DNA of 64,000 bases from Lachnospiraceae bacterium (GTDB lineage Bacteria; Bacillota; Clostridia; Lachnospirales; Lachnospiraceae). Shown one piece after another: positions 52,148 through 62,218 of the stretch. The DNA is taken from positions 1 through 64,000 of the forward strand of contig JAFXCD010000013.1 of NCBI GenBank assembly GCA_017521605.1, written 5' to 3'. The notes under the pieces are model-generated. The model was not told the DNA's origin. It saw only the letters and a list, made by a program, of their open reading frames with translations, and did no database searches. Position 1 is the stretch's first letter. Each line of letters opens with the position of its first letter. The translations under genes were made by a program, and so were the position numbers.

Positions 52148-52996
52148 CTATTTCCTCCTCTTGGTCATAAAATACATAAGTTCCTCAATAGTGGGAACCA
52201 TCACCGTTACTTCCTTGTCATACAAGCTTCTACGGGTATGCTTCACCAGTGCCTTGGTACCATAGGTTCCTTCCTCCGTATGGATAATCTTCTCCGGTGC
52301 CAGCAATTTGATTTTATACTTCTCTCCTACCACCAGTCTGTAACTTTCCCGTAAGTTTTCCACATCTCCTGCAAATATCTGTTGCCCCTTTTCCAAATAA
52401 ATAATGTAATCTGCCACCCTATCCAAATCCTCTGTAATGTGGGTAGCCAATATCACGCTTTTTTCACCATCTGCCATAAATTCTTTTAAGATCCGGAAAA
52501 ATTCCTCACGAAAGGCCGGGTCAAAGTTACCGGTAGGTTCATCCAGCACCAAAAGCTTAGGGTCATGTGCCAGCGCAAAAGCCAGCTGGAATTTCAGTTT
52601 CTGACCCTTTGACAGTTTTCTGTAAAGCTGCCCTTCCTTCAATTCAAAACGCTCCAAATACTCTTTTAGAGCCTCTTCCTTATAACGACTGTAATACTTG
52701 CCATAGTCCCTGCCGTTTTCCAGGAGAGTGTGGCTTCCTTCAAACAAATCCTCCACCAGCACCACTCCCAGATTGTCCAGCAATACTTTCTCCCTCTCCT
52801 CATAGGTCATGCCATCCACCTTTATCTCCCCCTCAGAAGGATTATAAAGTCCCATCAGCAAATGTAACAAGGTAGTTTTGCCGGAACCATTAGGACCTAC
52901 CAGACCGGTAATATAGCCGGCAGGTATATCAAACTGTAGCTCTCCTAATGTAAATTTGTCTAAATTCTTTTTCACATCCACAAACTCTATTCTCAT
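52148..52996 (-). CDS. ABC transporter ATP-binding protein with C-terminal extension
   Basis: A 282-residue ATPase: Walker A GPNGSGKTT, signature KLSKGQKLKF, Walker B LLVLDEPTGNFD and H-loop LATHITEDL. After residue 215 comes an extra C-terminal domain of about 65 residues (YRLVVGEKYKIKLLAPEKII), as in YtrB-type ATPases. The ATG at 52996 is preferred over the adjacent GTG at 52999 by spacing from GGAGG. First gene of the five-gene cassette. Confidence 0.9.
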   Translation of the reverse strand: MRIEFVDVKKNLDKFTLGELQFDIPAGYITGLVGPNGSGKTTLLHLLMGLYNPSEGEIKVDGMTYEEREKVLLDNLGVVLVEDLFEGSHTLLENGRDYGKYYSRYKEEALKEYLERFELKEGQLYRKLSKGQKLKFQLAFALAHDPKLLVLDEPTGNFDPAFREEFFRILKEFMADGEKSVILATHITEDLDRVADYIIYLEKGQQIFAGDVENLRESYRLVVGEKYKIKLLAPEKIIHTEEGTYGTKALVKHTRRSLYDKEVTVMVPTIEELMYFMTKRRK

Positions 52997-53014
52997 CACA
53001 TTTCCTCCAATTTA

Positions 53015-53066
53015 AAAGGTGTGCATCTACCGTATATGTATATATATACAGTAAATACACACCTTT
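53015..53066 (-). promoter_or_regulatory. nested palindromic operator of the GntR/ABC cassette
   Basis: An outer inverted repeat AAAGGTGTG/CACACCTTT (53015-53023 and 53058-53066) encloses an inner one, TACCGTATAT/ATATACAGTA (53028-53053). The latter is of the size and TA-rich type bound by GntR-family dimers. It covers the promoter at 53043-53071, so repression by the GntR protein is likely. Confidence 0.75.
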
Positions 53067-53071
53067 GTCAA
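53043..53071 (-). promoter_or_regulatory. promoter of the ABC/GntR cassette
   Basis: TTGACA (53066-53071), 17 bases, TATATA (53043-53048), overlapping the palindromic operator. Confidence 0.82.
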
Positions 53072-53084
53072 GTTCTTATATAAA

Positions 53085-56000
53085 TTATTTCTTTTTATTT
53101 TTCTTATGCTTCTTTTGTTTCAGCAATTCCCTTACTTTATCATAAATTTCCAGTGCTTTCCTCTTATCTTCTTCAGACACATTCTCCTGCATATAAGCTA
53201 CCTTTTCTACCAGCAGACTCAGCCGGCAAATATCTTCTTCATAAATCTGTTCAAACGCTCTGGCATATTCATATGGAGTATCCGGACCCACTTCGCCCAT
53301 CTCCTCCTTTGTATACTTTCTCTGTATACGCCGATAAAGCAAGATAATACCCTGTCCCGGTGTAGCCTTCCCTACTCTTTGTATAAATAGCTTTTCCCTA
53401 ATAAAAGGAGCTGCTATCAGGTGTAAAAAGAGAATCACTATTATCACAGCAGATACTGCCACAAAAACAACCACCAGTCGCAAGAGTGCATGAGCCAGAT
53501 ACATAAAGAAACCAACTCCGTTACGATTACTTTGATTCACATACTGAGACGGAATGGTTGCTTCAAATATCACATAGCCTATATTGGATATATAAACCTC
53601 CGGATAGGCATGTCCGCCACTGGTACGTACTACATAATCACCATTGTACTCTTCATCCGGCACAAAGCCTTCCACATAGCGAACCACAAGTCCTACCGAA
53701 CGGGCCATGAGAGTATATGCAGACGCAAAATCGGAACAGGTTCCTCTTTTCCCTTCAAACAGGAAATATTCCACGCTGTCATCCGGTGCCCTATAACCCA
53801 AATCATAAACAAAATCATTTTCAAAAAAGTACTTCTGTAAAGCAACCGCCTTTTCCCAATCATACCTGCAATCCTTTGTGATTTCCAGTGCCAGTTCTTT
53901 TACTTTTTGCGGTATCTGACTCACATTATCCTCACAAAACATTTGATATACAATCACTTCATTAATTTCTTGCTGATATAAATCCAATGTTCTTATGAGT
54001 TTTTCCTCATTGTGGGCTTCCAGTACTTCCTTCATTTCCTCCAGCAGCTGCCCTGCTGTTACTATACTTAGATTTGCCCCTCCTATGGATAAGAAATATT
54101 CCCTTAGCTTATCTTCATCATAGAATTCAACCGAATAAGTATTATCCGGTTTTAAAAAGCCTGTCTTTCTCCAAAATATCCCATGGGGAGTAACATAAGT
54201 CCTCAATGGGTCATCTTCATTACCTTTTATCATATCAATAGTCACCGTACCCGGCGGAGTCACATATCCGGTGCTGGAGAAATTGGTTGTTTCAATATTA
54301 TATACTCTAAGAATATCCGAATATTCTACATCCGGCCGTTCTATCTTTCCAATACCATACTTCTCCAAAATCTCCGGTTCCAGCTCCTGTACAGTCGCCA
54401 TAACATTAATCAAATCAAGGAGATTCTTTCCCCTTTTCATCTCAATCCATTGGTTTGGGCTATAAGTTGGCTCGGCATAAAAATCAAAGGAATACCACCT
54501 GTCTTTATCAAAATCATAGGAATCAAAGGTTTGGCGATTCAGATACAAGTTTTTCCCCGCTTCCACAAAATCAACCACATATAATTTTCTGTCATTTAAC
54601 TCATTAAATCCATCTGCATTACCGGAATACTCACTCATATCAGAATACTCTTCCGGTACCAGTTCACTTACATTTCCTCCCAGAAAAGCATTCTCAAACA
54701 TATAGTAATACTTGGTTTCAGTTTCCGGAAGTGCCAATCCGATTAATACGAATATAACGGCATAAATACCTAAAGACAATACCCCTTCGGGATATCCCAC
54801 AATACGTTTCCCTGCATCCTTATGGGTCCTGTAATGTAATAAAAATGCTGCCACATTCAACACAGTTACAAAAACCACCTGGGCAATATGAATATCCAGC
54901 ATAACCTTTACATATACAACAAAAGGCATAAGGCTGACCAGCATCAGGAACGAAGTACGATACAAAATACGTACAAAATAATAAACCACCATTGCAAAGA
55001 AAGGGGTAAATATCAATAATATGCTGGTCAAATACTCTGTTGTATTTTGTATAGATTCACCACCGGACATAAACCAGTGCATATAATCTAATAATCCATT
55101 GCCAAAGGCCTGCCTGGCAGCATTCTGAATCAGCCCGAATGTCAACAGGGTTGTTAATAATGTACCAATAATTTTATGATCCTTAATAACTTCACAATAC
55201 ACTACAATTCCCAGACTTAATAAGGCCTGCAAAACTGTCCACCAGGAAAGAAATGGTATATCAAACACAGAAAACATAATGGTACTCAATAAAAAACCTA
55301 ACAACCATGGAAGTAAAAGTGCTTTCGGTGCTTCCTTAATCTTCTGCCCGATTTTTACTTTTTGTTTCTTTTCAATTACAGGCGTATCTATGGAAATACT
55401 ATATTCTCCCGGATTAGATTTCCCTGCCTCTTCCACTACAGCATAAATGGTGGTATTCAATCCAAGGCCTGCTGCTTCTACCATAGCTGCAGCCTCCTCA
55501 TAAGAATTGGGAGTAGAAAGCAACCCGGCTTTTTCGGAAAATCCTTCCTTGTTCAAAGGTAACCGTTCTACATCAGGGCCGGTAGCAAAATAATAATTTG
55601 CCAGCTCCAGTCTCACTGTCTCCAAATCTACCTCATCCAATATTTCATATTCCACAAATTCACCATTCATTCGCGCATAAAAATTTACTGAGTAATTTTG
55701 GCGAAGAAATACTTGCATCATTCCTAAAGCATTCTCTATCGCATCCTCTGCCAGCTTAGGGAGTATCTCATCCTCCTCCAGCCTGTGGTACGCAAAAAGC
55801 TTTCGAACACTATCAATATCCACTCTCTCCTTTTCAAACACACTATCCAACACAACATTAATTGTGCGGGCAGCCATTTCATCATCCAGACGTACTAATA
55901 GTTTATTTCTTTTGGCGGATTGCTTCCAGTTAATTCTTTTCAGTGGATCTCCGGGTACATATTCCCTGTTATCATAACCGGGAAATCCTCCAAACGCAAA

Positions 56001-56603
56001 GGCATAGGAATCTACCGTGTCCTCACCATCATCCATATGCAAGGAGGATTGCATCACCTTTATCAGACTGTCATCCCTTGCTGAAAGCTCTGCAATATCA
56101 GGTATAACTGCCACTCTGCTTTGCATGGAAGCATAATCCTGCCTCTTTACTTCAAAGGCAAAAAGCCCCAAATAATCGGTTACTTTTACAGTCTCTACAC
56201 CAATTATGGAGCTTCCGCATATCTTAGCCTGAAAATCCACCTCAAAGCTTTTGGTTCCTCTGGAAAATACAGACACCAATACTTCCTTCTGTTTGCTTCG
56301 CACTCCTGCTTCATTAGTCAACTGTACCGCTATGGGAGGAGTAGGAAAAATAGATTTATTTTGCACCATCACTTTCATGGTGCAAACATCTCCCTTAGAC
56401 AATAATACCTCATCCATTTGACAGGATACCTGCACTAATTTACCGGAAAGCCATGCCATAAAAACAGAAATCATGGGTGCCAGTAAAAGGGTAAGCAAAA
56501 TAAACCATCCCACATTTGCGTTCAAAAACAATCCAAAAATGGTGGCAAATACCATGGCAAATATATAATTGATTATTCCTTTAACAAGCGAAACCTTTTT
56601 CAT
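53085..56603 (-). CDS. large DUF58-transglutaminase membrane protein
   Basis: A 1172-residue protein fusing two parts usually encoded separately. The N-terminus has two helices (about 10-50), then a DUF58 domain with YVPGDPLKRINWKQSAKRNK near residues 215-235. A block of membrane helices (about 430-640) follows, then an extracellular transglutaminase-like domain with Cys956 (RGTCSDFASAY), His998 (GGHAYPEVY) and a Glu in IFEATIP where Asp is commoner. A final helix and basic tail (KQKKHKKNKKK) end it. It is linked to the MoxR ATPase upstream, the usual partner of DUF58 proteins. Role unknown, probably cell-envelope protein assembly. Confidence 0.88.
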   Translation of the reverse strand: MKKVSLVKGIINYIFAMVFATIFGLFLNANVGWFILLTLLLAPMISVFMAWLSGKLVQVSCQMDEVLLSKGDVCTMKVMVQNKSIFPTPPIAVQLTNEAGVRSKQKEVLVSVFSRGTKSFEVDFQAKICGSSIIGVETVKVTDYLGLFAFEVKRQDYASMQSRVAVIPDIAELSARDDSLIKVMQSSLHMDDGEDTVDSYAFAFGGFPGYDNREYVPGDPLKRINWKQSAKRNKLLVRLDDEMAARTINVVLDSVFEKERVDIDSVRKLFAYHRLEEDEILPKLAEDAIENALGMMQVFLRQNYSVNFYARMNGEFVEYEILDEVDLETVRLELANYYFATGPDVERLPLNKEGFSEKAGLLSTPNSYEEAAAMVEAAGLGLNTTIYAVVEEAGKSNPGEYSISIDTPVIEKKQKVKIGQKIKEAPKALLLPWLLGFLLSTIMFSVFDIPFLSWWTVLQALLSLGIVVYCEVIKDHKIIGTLLTTLLTFGLIQNAARQAFGNGLLDYMHWFMSGGESIQNTTEYLTSILLIFTPFFAMVVYYFVRILYRTSFLMLVSLMPFVVYVKVMLDIHIAQVVFVTVLNVAAFLLHYRTHKDAGKRIVGYPEGVLSLGIYAVIFVLIGLALPETETKYYYMFENAFLGGNVSELVPEEYSDMSEYSGNADGFNELNDRKLYVVDFVEAGKNLYLNRQTFDSYDFDKDRWYSFDFYAEPTYSPNQWIEMKRGKNLLDLINVMATVQELEPEILEKYGIGKIERPDVEYSDILRVYNIETTNFSSTGYVTPPGTVTIDMIKGNEDDPLRTYVTPHGIFWRKTGFLKPDNTYSVEFYDEDKLREYFLSIGGANLSIVTAGQLLEEMKEVLEAHNEEKLIRTLDLYQQEINEVIVYQMFCEDNVSQIPQKVKELALEITKDCRYDWEKAVALQKYFFENDFVYDLGYRAPDDSVEYFLFEGKRGTCSDFASAYTLMARSVGLVVRYVEGFVPDEEYNGDYVVRTSGGHAYPEVYISNIGYVIFEATIPSQYVNQSNRNGVGFFMYLAHALLRLVVVFVAVSAVIIVILFLHLIAAPFIREKLFIQRVGKATPGQGIILLYRRIQRKYTKEEMGEVGPDTPYEYARAFEQIYEEDICRLSLLVEKVAYMQENVSEEDKRKALEIYDKVRELLKQKKHKKNKKK

Positions 56604-56633
56604 CCTCTTACCATCTATTGTTACTAACTATTC

Positions 56634-57584
56634 TCACTCTACCGGTACTATTACATTCTGTAACAATCTTCTGATTGCTTCTTCATTATCTGAAACCAAG
56701 GATTTCCCCTTTGGAGTCAGAATAATTCTATGCGAAAGCACATAAGGTGCCAAATCCTTTATATCATCCGGCACCACATAGGTTCTGCCCTTCACAAATG
56801 CATAGGCCTTTGCCATACGATACAAAGCAATACTTCCTCTTGGACTTACACCAAGCTTAATAAAATCTGCACTTCTTGTCGCTTCTACAATTTCCACGAT
56901 ATAGTCCCTTATCGTATCAGAACAATAAATTTTCTTCACTTCCTCTGTCAGTTCTACAATCTCCTGACAGGTAATCACATGCTCCAATACTTTGGCTGTA
57001 ACATTATTCTCATTACGCAACAAAATATCCATCTCAGCTTCCTTATCAGGATAACCTATACTGATTTTAATAATAAAACGATCCATCTGGGCTTCCGGAA
57101 GATGGTACGTGCCATAGGTTTCCACAGAATTCTGGGTAGCCAATACCATAAAAGGCTTCGGTAGCTCATAGGTAATGGAATCTATACTTACCTGTCTTTC
57201 CTCCATAGTCTCTAAAAGCGCTGACTGGGACTTGGGTGAAGAACGGTTAATCTCATCTGCTAATAAGAAATTGCAGAATACTGCTCCCTTCTTAAATTCA
57301 CTTTCATGTGACACGGTATCAATCATGGTAAAACCGGTAACATCCGTAGGCATTACATCCGGTGTCATCTGAATACGACCAAACTCACCCTGACAGGACT
57401 TTGCCAATGCAGACACCAGTTGAGTCTTTCCCACACCGGGTACATCCTCAATCAATACATGTCCTCCTGCCAGCATGGCTGACACAATCAACTCAATTAT
57501 ATCACGTTTTCCCACAATTACTTTTTCTACATTGTCTATCAATGCTTTTATCTTATCATTCACTTCTACCATACGTTCTACCAC
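56634..57584 (-). CDS. MoxR-family AAA+ ATPase
   Basis: A 316-residue MoxR-type AAA+ ATPase, thought to act as a chaperone for the DUF58 partner. Walker A is LIEDVPGVGKTQL, Walker B FLLADEINRSSPKSQ, sensor 1 ATQNSVETYG and an arginine finger region LPEAQMDRF. The GTG at 57584 fits AGGAGG with eight bases spacing; an ATG at 57590 is only two bases from that site, and the frame extends to 57602. The gene is 30 bases upstream of the DUF58-transglutaminase gene. Confidence 0.92.
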   Translation of the reverse strand: MVERMVEVNDKIKALIDNVEKVIVGKRDIIELIVSAMLAGGHVLIEDVPGVGKTQLVSALAKSCQGEFGRIQMTPDVMPTDVTGFTMIDTVSHESEFKKGAVFCNFLLADEINRSSPKSQSALLETMEERQVSIDSITYELPKPFMVLATQNSVETYGTYHLPEAQMDRFIIKISIGYPDKEAEMDILLRNENNVTAKVLEHVITCQEIVELTEEVKKIYCSDTIRDYIVEIVEATRSADFIKLGVSPRGSIALYRMAKAYAFVKGRTYVVPDDIKDLAPYVLSHRIILTPKGKSLVSDNEEAIRRLLQNVIVPVE

Positions 57585-57623
57585 TACCATTTCCTCCTGC
57601 ATTGGTATGATTTATTTATTCCC

Positions 57624-58976
57624 TTATGTCGATAAAGCGGTTTTAAAATGTTTTCTTTTCCAGGATGCATATCTCCACACACAAAAAGCCGCACTAATTA
57701 ACCACGACAAGCCTGTAGACCACCAGATTCCCCATACACCGATAAAAGAAATCCCTGTCATCACTACCGGTAAAACAACACGAATAACCACTTCCACACC
57801 GCCGTTTATCAATGCAAACAAAGCATCTCCTACACCATTTAATATTCCTCTAGCCATATTAATTATGCCTAAGAACATGTAAAACCAGCTGGTGATTCTT
57901 AATGCTTCTGCACCATAATATATTACCTGTGGATCATCAACAAACAATCTGATAATCCATTCGCTTCCTAACTGCATTATGGGGAGCATAACCACTGAGA
58001 AAATCCCCATAATCAAAAGGCTCTTCTTGAATCCCTGTCGGATTCGCTCCATTTCATTGGCTCCTAAATTCTGCCCACAATAGGTAGACAATGCTGCACT
58101 CAAGGTACCATAAGGTTGATGCATAAGCTGCTCCACACGCCCCACTGCCGTAAATGCTGCCACAACGATTGCACCATAGGAATTTACTACTATCTGTAAT
58201 GCCATACAGGAAATCGCCACCAATGAGAACTGCACGGAGAGCGGAATTCCCAAACGTACCGTTCCCCATATCAAATCCTTCTCCACCTTAAAATGCCGCT
58301 TTTCCAGCTTAAAATATGAATTCATATTAACCGCATATATAAGACTACCTATTCCCGCAACCAATTGTGCTATAATGGTAGCCATTGCTGCTCCCAAAAC
58401 ACCCCAATTGAAACCATAGACAAACCACACATCCAAAACAATATTCAAAAAGCAGGAAAAAATCAGGAAATACAAAGGCGACCTGGAATCCCCCAAAGCT
58501 CTCAGCATTGCCGATACATGGTTGTAAAGAGCCACCAATGGCAGTCCAATACATTGTAGCTTCATATATATTACCGCTTCTTCCATTATATCTGCCGGCG
58601 TATCCATCAGACGCAGCATAGGTTCTGCCAGAAAAAATGCAATCACACCTACTAAAAGGGAACCTGCAAACAATATATATCCAGCATTTACAATCGTCTT
58701 CTTTACCCTTTCTTCATTTCCGGCACCAAACTGTTGTGCGGCAATAATCCCCCCACCGCTTCCGATTCCGTTACACAAAGCAAAAAACAAAAATGTTATA
58801 GAATTGGTTGCTCCAACAGCTGCCAGCGCATTTGCCCCCACACCTTTCCCCACAATTATGGAATCTGCCAGATTATACATCTGCTGAAACAGATTCCCTA
58901 CCAGCATGGGAATCGCGAAAACCAACAAAAGATATACCGGATTACCTATGGTCATATTTAATGTTTTGGTTTTCAT
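57624..58976 (-). CDS. MATE-family efflux transporter
   Basis: A 450-residue protein with 12 hydrophobic segments and clear MATE features: NPVYLLLVFAIPMLVGNLFQ, the NLADSIIVGKGVGANALAAV signature and the LRALGDSRSPLYF and second-half counterparts (RGILNGVGDALFALINGGVE). It exports drugs or metabolites using a sodium or proton gradient; substrate unknown. Confidence 0.93.
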   Translation of the reverse strand: MKTKTLNMTIGNPVYLLLVFAIPMLVGNLFQQMYNLADSIIVGKGVGANALAAVGATNSITFLFFALCNGIGSGGGIIAAQQFGAGNEERVKKTIVNAGYILFAGSLLVGVIAFFLAEPMLRLMDTPADIMEEAVIYMKLQCIGLPLVALYNHVSAMLRALGDSRSPLYFLIFSCFLNIVLDVWFVYGFNWGVLGAAMATIIAQLVAGIGSLIYAVNMNSYFKLEKRHFKVEKDLIWGTVRLGIPLSVQFSLVAISCMALQIVVNSYGAIVVAAFTAVGRVEQLMHQPYGTLSAALSTYCGQNLGANEMERIRQGFKKSLLIMGIFSVVMLPIMQLGSEWIIRLFVDDPQVIYYGAEALRITSWFYMFLGIINMARGILNGVGDALFALINGGVEVVIRVVLPVVMTGISFIGVWGIWWSTGLSWLISAAFCVWRYASWKRKHFKTALST

Positions 58977-59008
58977 ATCAATTCATTTTCTCCCCTAATA
59001 TTTAACAA

Positions 59009-60163
59009 TTATTCATAAATTCTGTAATTTCCGCTCAGCGCCAAAATAGCAAACATATACAGACAATTATCATAATATCTTCTGTCACCTTCACGCAGTG
59101 GCTGATTCCAAAACCACTCTACCCACTGCTTAGCCACTTCCCAATCTGCACTGCCCTTTTCTGCTGCCAAAGCACCCTGTGCGGTAGTAGCCAAAAGTCC
59201 TAAAGGATGAAGCACCGTCATCTCTACCGGTGTGCCATCCACTTCATATACACATCTTGCCGCTTCTAAATCCGTTCTTAAGAACTTCATCAAACGTACC
59301 GGCGCTGCATAATGACCTGCATCCTTACCAAACCACAATGCATCCAAGCCGATATTGGCCGCAGTTCTGTAAGCATCACTATAGAACTTATCATGCTTAC
59401 CACCCCAAGGCAATTCCTCTGACATAGGACTACCGTCAAAATTACCGTACTCCGGATTCATACCAGTCACCGGATGACAAGCCTTTGCCAGATACTCACG
59501 GCTGGCCTGTGCTGCCTCCTTCCAGAATTCTCTATCTTCTTCATTGGCCCAAAGAGCAAACAGCTCATAAAAATGAGGCAAATGATAAGAAGGATCTGTA
59601 AATGGAGAACCGGGAACAAAAAGAATCTGCTTATTCTCACGATTCCACATAGGATGACCAATTCTACCTTCCTCCCCCTTATGAATACAAGCACTCAGAA
59701 TATTTCTTGCTTCCTGGGAGTAATTGAAAATACCCTCACCATCTCCCCATCTATGGGATGCAAAAAATAATGCCATGGCATAGAATTCTTCTCCGTCCGG
59801 TGCAGGACCATTTGCATTTCTATCACCGTTTAATGCACAGCTCCAAGCAAAATAGCCTTCACCCCAACCGTTATCCATAAACATATAGGTTTTGGACCAT
59901 TTCCAGATGCGGTCGAACTCTTCCTTCATATTAAGCTGCACACACATCATCATACCATAAGACATACCCTCTGTTCTTGCATCGTGATTACCGGTATCCT
60001 CAAGATAACCCATATCTTCCCCTGCCGGATGATAAATACGTTCTTCTTCGCTACCAAAAAAGAATACATTCACTGCATCTTTGATTTTCTTATCAATTTC
60101 TTCCTGACTCTTTCCTATTTCCGCAAAAATATTACGATATTCTTTTGTTTCAAATGCTGCCAT
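59009..60163 (-). CDS. GH8 reducing-end xylose-releasing exo-oligoxylanase
   Basis: A 384-residue glycoside hydrolase family 8 enzyme of the Rex type, EC 3.2.1.156. Conserved: DARTEGMSYGMMMCVQ (Glu65 as proton donor), APDGEEFYAMALFFASHRWG, and WGGKHDKFYSDAYRTAANIG. No signal peptide, so it acts in the cytoplasm on imported xylo-oligosaccharides. AGGAGG precedes the ATG, and a TATAAT promoter lies at 60199-60227. With the CBM9-like surface protein to the right it suggests growth on xylan. Confidence 0.93.
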   Translation of the reverse strand: MAAFETKEYRNIFAEIGKSQEEIDKKIKDAVNVFFFGSEEERIYHPAGEDMGYLEDTGNHDARTEGMSYGMMMCVQLNMKEEFDRIWKWSKTYMFMDNGWGEGYFAWSCALNGDRNANGPAPDGEEFYAMALFFASHRWGDGEGIFNYSQEARNILSACIHKGEEGRIGHPMWNRENKQILFVPGSPFTDPSYHLPHFYELFALWANEEDREFWKEAAQASREYLAKACHPVTGMNPEYGNFDGSPMSEELPWGGKHDKFYSDAYRTAANIGLDALWFGKDAGHYAAPVRLMKFLRTDLEAARCVYEVDGTPVEMTVLHPLGLLATTAQGALAAEKGSADWEVAKQWVEWFWNQPLREGDRRYYDNCLYMFAILALSGNYRIYE

Positions 60164-60198
60164 ATGTAAGTCCTCCTATAAGTGTGATAATTATGTAC

Positions 60199-60227
60199 AT
60201 TATAACCTATATTGTCTTTTATTTCCA
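60199..60227 (-). promoter_or_regulatory. promoter of the GH8 gene
   Basis: TGGAAA (60222-60227), 17 bases, TATAAT (60199-60204). The -10 is perfect and the -35 weak. Confidence 0.55.
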
Positions 60228-60239
60228 TCAAAATTTAAA

Positions 60240-60266
60240 ACAACTCGGACTTTTTGTCCGAGTTGT
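60240..60266 (-). terminator. terminator of the purine genes
   Basis: Perfect 11-base arms (ACAACTCGGAC and GTCCGAGTTGT), five-base loop, T-run on the minus strand, 14 bases past the AICAR transformylase stop. Confidence 0.88.
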
Positions 60267-60280
60267 CTGTTTTAATCTTA

Positions 60281-61459
60281 TTAATGATGGAACAATCTGA
60301 TTCCGGTAAATGCCATAGCCATGTTATACTTGTTTGCGCATTCGATAACCAAATCATCTCTTACAGAGCCGCCGGGCTGCGCAATATACTTTACACCGCT
60401 CTTACGTGCTCTTTCGATGTTGTCTGAGAAGGGGAAGAATGCATCGGAGCCTAAGGTTACATCCTGCATACCATCCAGCCATGCACGCTTTTCTTCGCGG
60501 GTAAACACTTCAGGCTTTACCTTAAAGACCTTCTGCCATGCACCTTCTGCCAATACATCCATGTATTCTTCACCGATGTAGTTGTCGATAGCATTGTCTC
60601 TGTCTGCACGTCCTACAGTGTCAAGGAACTGAAGTCCCAACACCTGAGGTGCCTGACGCAAATACCAGTTATCAGCCTTCATACCGGCCAGTCGGGTACA
60701 GTGTACACGGGACTGCTGACCTGCACCGATACCGATGGCCTGACCGCCCTTTACGAAGCATACTGAGTTAGACTGAGTGTACTTTAAGGTAATCAAAGCA
60801 ATCTTCATATCGATTAATGCAGCTTCAGGAATCTCCTTATTGTTGGTTACGATATTGGATAATAAATCACCATTAATATCAAGCTCATTTCTACCCTGTT
60901 CAAAGGTAATACCATACACCTGCTTCTTTTCCAATTCTGCAGGTACATAATTCTCATCAATTTGAATAACGTTGTAGCCACCCTTTTTCTTTGCCTTTAA
61001 GATTTCCAAAGCATCCTCGGTATAACCGGGAGCGATGACACCATCAGAAACCTCTCTCTTAATGAGCCTTGCAGTATCTGCATCACATACATCGGACAAA
61101 GCGATAAAATCGCCAAAGGAGGACATTCTGTCCGCGCCTCTTGCTCTTGCATAAGCACAAGCCAAAGGAGATAACTCACCCAAGTCGTCCACCCAGTAAA
61201 TCTTAGCAAGCGTTTCATCCAAAGGAAGACCTACTGCTGCACCTGCGGGAGATACATGTTTAAAGGAAGTTGCTGCAGGAAGTCCTGTAGCCAGCTTTAA
61301 TTCCTTAACCAACTGCCAGCCGTTAAAAGCATCTAAAAAGTTAATATATCCGGGCTTACCGTTTAATACAGTAACAGGTAAATCACTGCCGTCCTCCATA
61401 TAAATACGGGAAGGCTTCTGATTGGGGTTACAGCCGTATTTTAATTCCATTTCGTTCAT
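60281..61459 (-). CDS. AICAR transformylase, stand-alone
   Basis: A 392-residue phosphoribosylaminoimidazolecarboxamide formyltransferase, equal to the C-terminal part of bifunctional PurH. It uses 10-formyl-tetrahydrofolate to turn AICAR (ZMP) into FAICAR. Conserved: LKYGCNPNQKPSRIY, SFKHVSPAGAAVG, QSNSVCFVKGGQAIGIGAGQ, DAFFPFSDNIERA and QPGGSVRDDLVIE. The IMP cyclohydrolase domain is missing and is provided by the PurO-type gene upstream. The start follows a normal spacer after that gene. Confidence 0.95.
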   Translation of the reverse strand: MNEMELKYGCNPNQKPSRIYMEDGSDLPVTVLNGKPGYINFLDAFNGWQLVKELKLATGLPAATSFKHVSPAGAAVGLPLDETLAKIYWVDDLGELSPLACAYARARGADRMSSFGDFIALSDVCDADTARLIKREVSDGVIAPGYTEDALEILKAKKKGGYNVIQIDENYVPAELEKKQVYGITFEQGRNELDINGDLLSNIVTNNKEIPEAALIDMKIALITLKYTQSNSVCFVKGGQAIGIGAGQQSRVHCTRLAGMKADNWYLRQAPQVLGLQFLDTVGRADRDNAIDNYIGEEYMDVLAEGAWQKVFKVKPEVFTREEKRAWLDGMQDVTLGSDAFFPFSDNIERARKSGVKYIAQPGGSVRDDLVIECANKYNMAMAFTGIRLFHH

Positions 61460-61504
61460 GATATTTTCCTCTTTCTGTTTTTATTCTCAAGAACTCCTGA
61501 CAAA

Positions 61505-62218
61505 TTAGCAGTTCTTATTAACAATTTTGGTTTCATACTTGCCTGTTTCGATATCAATGTATCTTACAAACAAAGACACCTTGTTTTCTTCGTTTAAGCT
61601 GTTCCAAAGCATATCGGTAAATGCATCCATATCATCGGGAATGCTTACCCACTTAGGTTCGCCTTCAAAACTTGGCAAAGGATTGCCATCATGCATATAA
61701 GTATGAATGAAATGACCTTCACCGGCTACAGGGTTCTCATAAGCATATGTATAACGATTACAAGCATCAGGGTTACCGTTGTTACTCTTTAAAATAGACA
61801 TTGCATAGTTATACTTGCCGTTTTCAATATGCATAATACCGGAAATACGAGGGGTGTAGTTAGGGCCATCGGGCTCAAACTCACGACTTCTTAAAGACTG
61901 TTCAAAGGTAAGCTGCTTGTCCATACCTTCGTAAATGGTATCGGTCTGGTCACCATTGGTTACGATGGTCTTGTTGCCAAGCACACGAACCGGTGCATAA
62001 ATAATCAGACTGGGATCTTCCAGCTTAGAAGGATCAAAAGCCTGGGTACGGATACCTTGTCCGTCTTCTACAAATACACGGTTACGGCTGTTAGAGCTTC
62101 TGCCCATGATGAAATATGCGGTTACTGCATATTTACCGTTTGCTGACTTACCGATGACAATACCTCTGCCGGGATAAGCATTTTCTCTTAATTCCTGTTC
62201 TAACGATAGCATCTTCAT
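61505..62218 (-). CDS. purO: IMP cyclohydrolase, PurO type
   Basis: A 237-residue PurO-type enzyme, known from archaea and some Clostridia, closing the ring of FAICAR to IMP. Recognised by NAYPGRGIVIGKSANGKYAV, AYFIMGRSSNSRNRVF, and RISGIMHIENGKYNYAMSIL. GGAGG lies five bases before the ATG. With the transformylase gene downstream it replaces bifunctional PurH. The leader upstream is a ZTP riboswitch, matching a pathway that consumes ZMP. Confidence 0.92.
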   Translation of the reverse strand: MKMLSLEQELRENAYPGRGIVIGKSANGKYAVTAYFIMGRSSNSRNRVFVEDGQGIRTQAFDPSKLEDPSLIIYAPVRVLGNKTIVTNGDQTDTIYEGMDKQLTFEQSLRSREFEPDGPNYTPRISGIMHIENGKYNYAMSILKSNNGNPDACNRYTYAYENPVAGEGHFIHTYMHDGNPLPSFEGEPKWVSIPDDMDAFTDMLWNSLNEENKVSLFVRYIDIETGKYETKIVNKNC

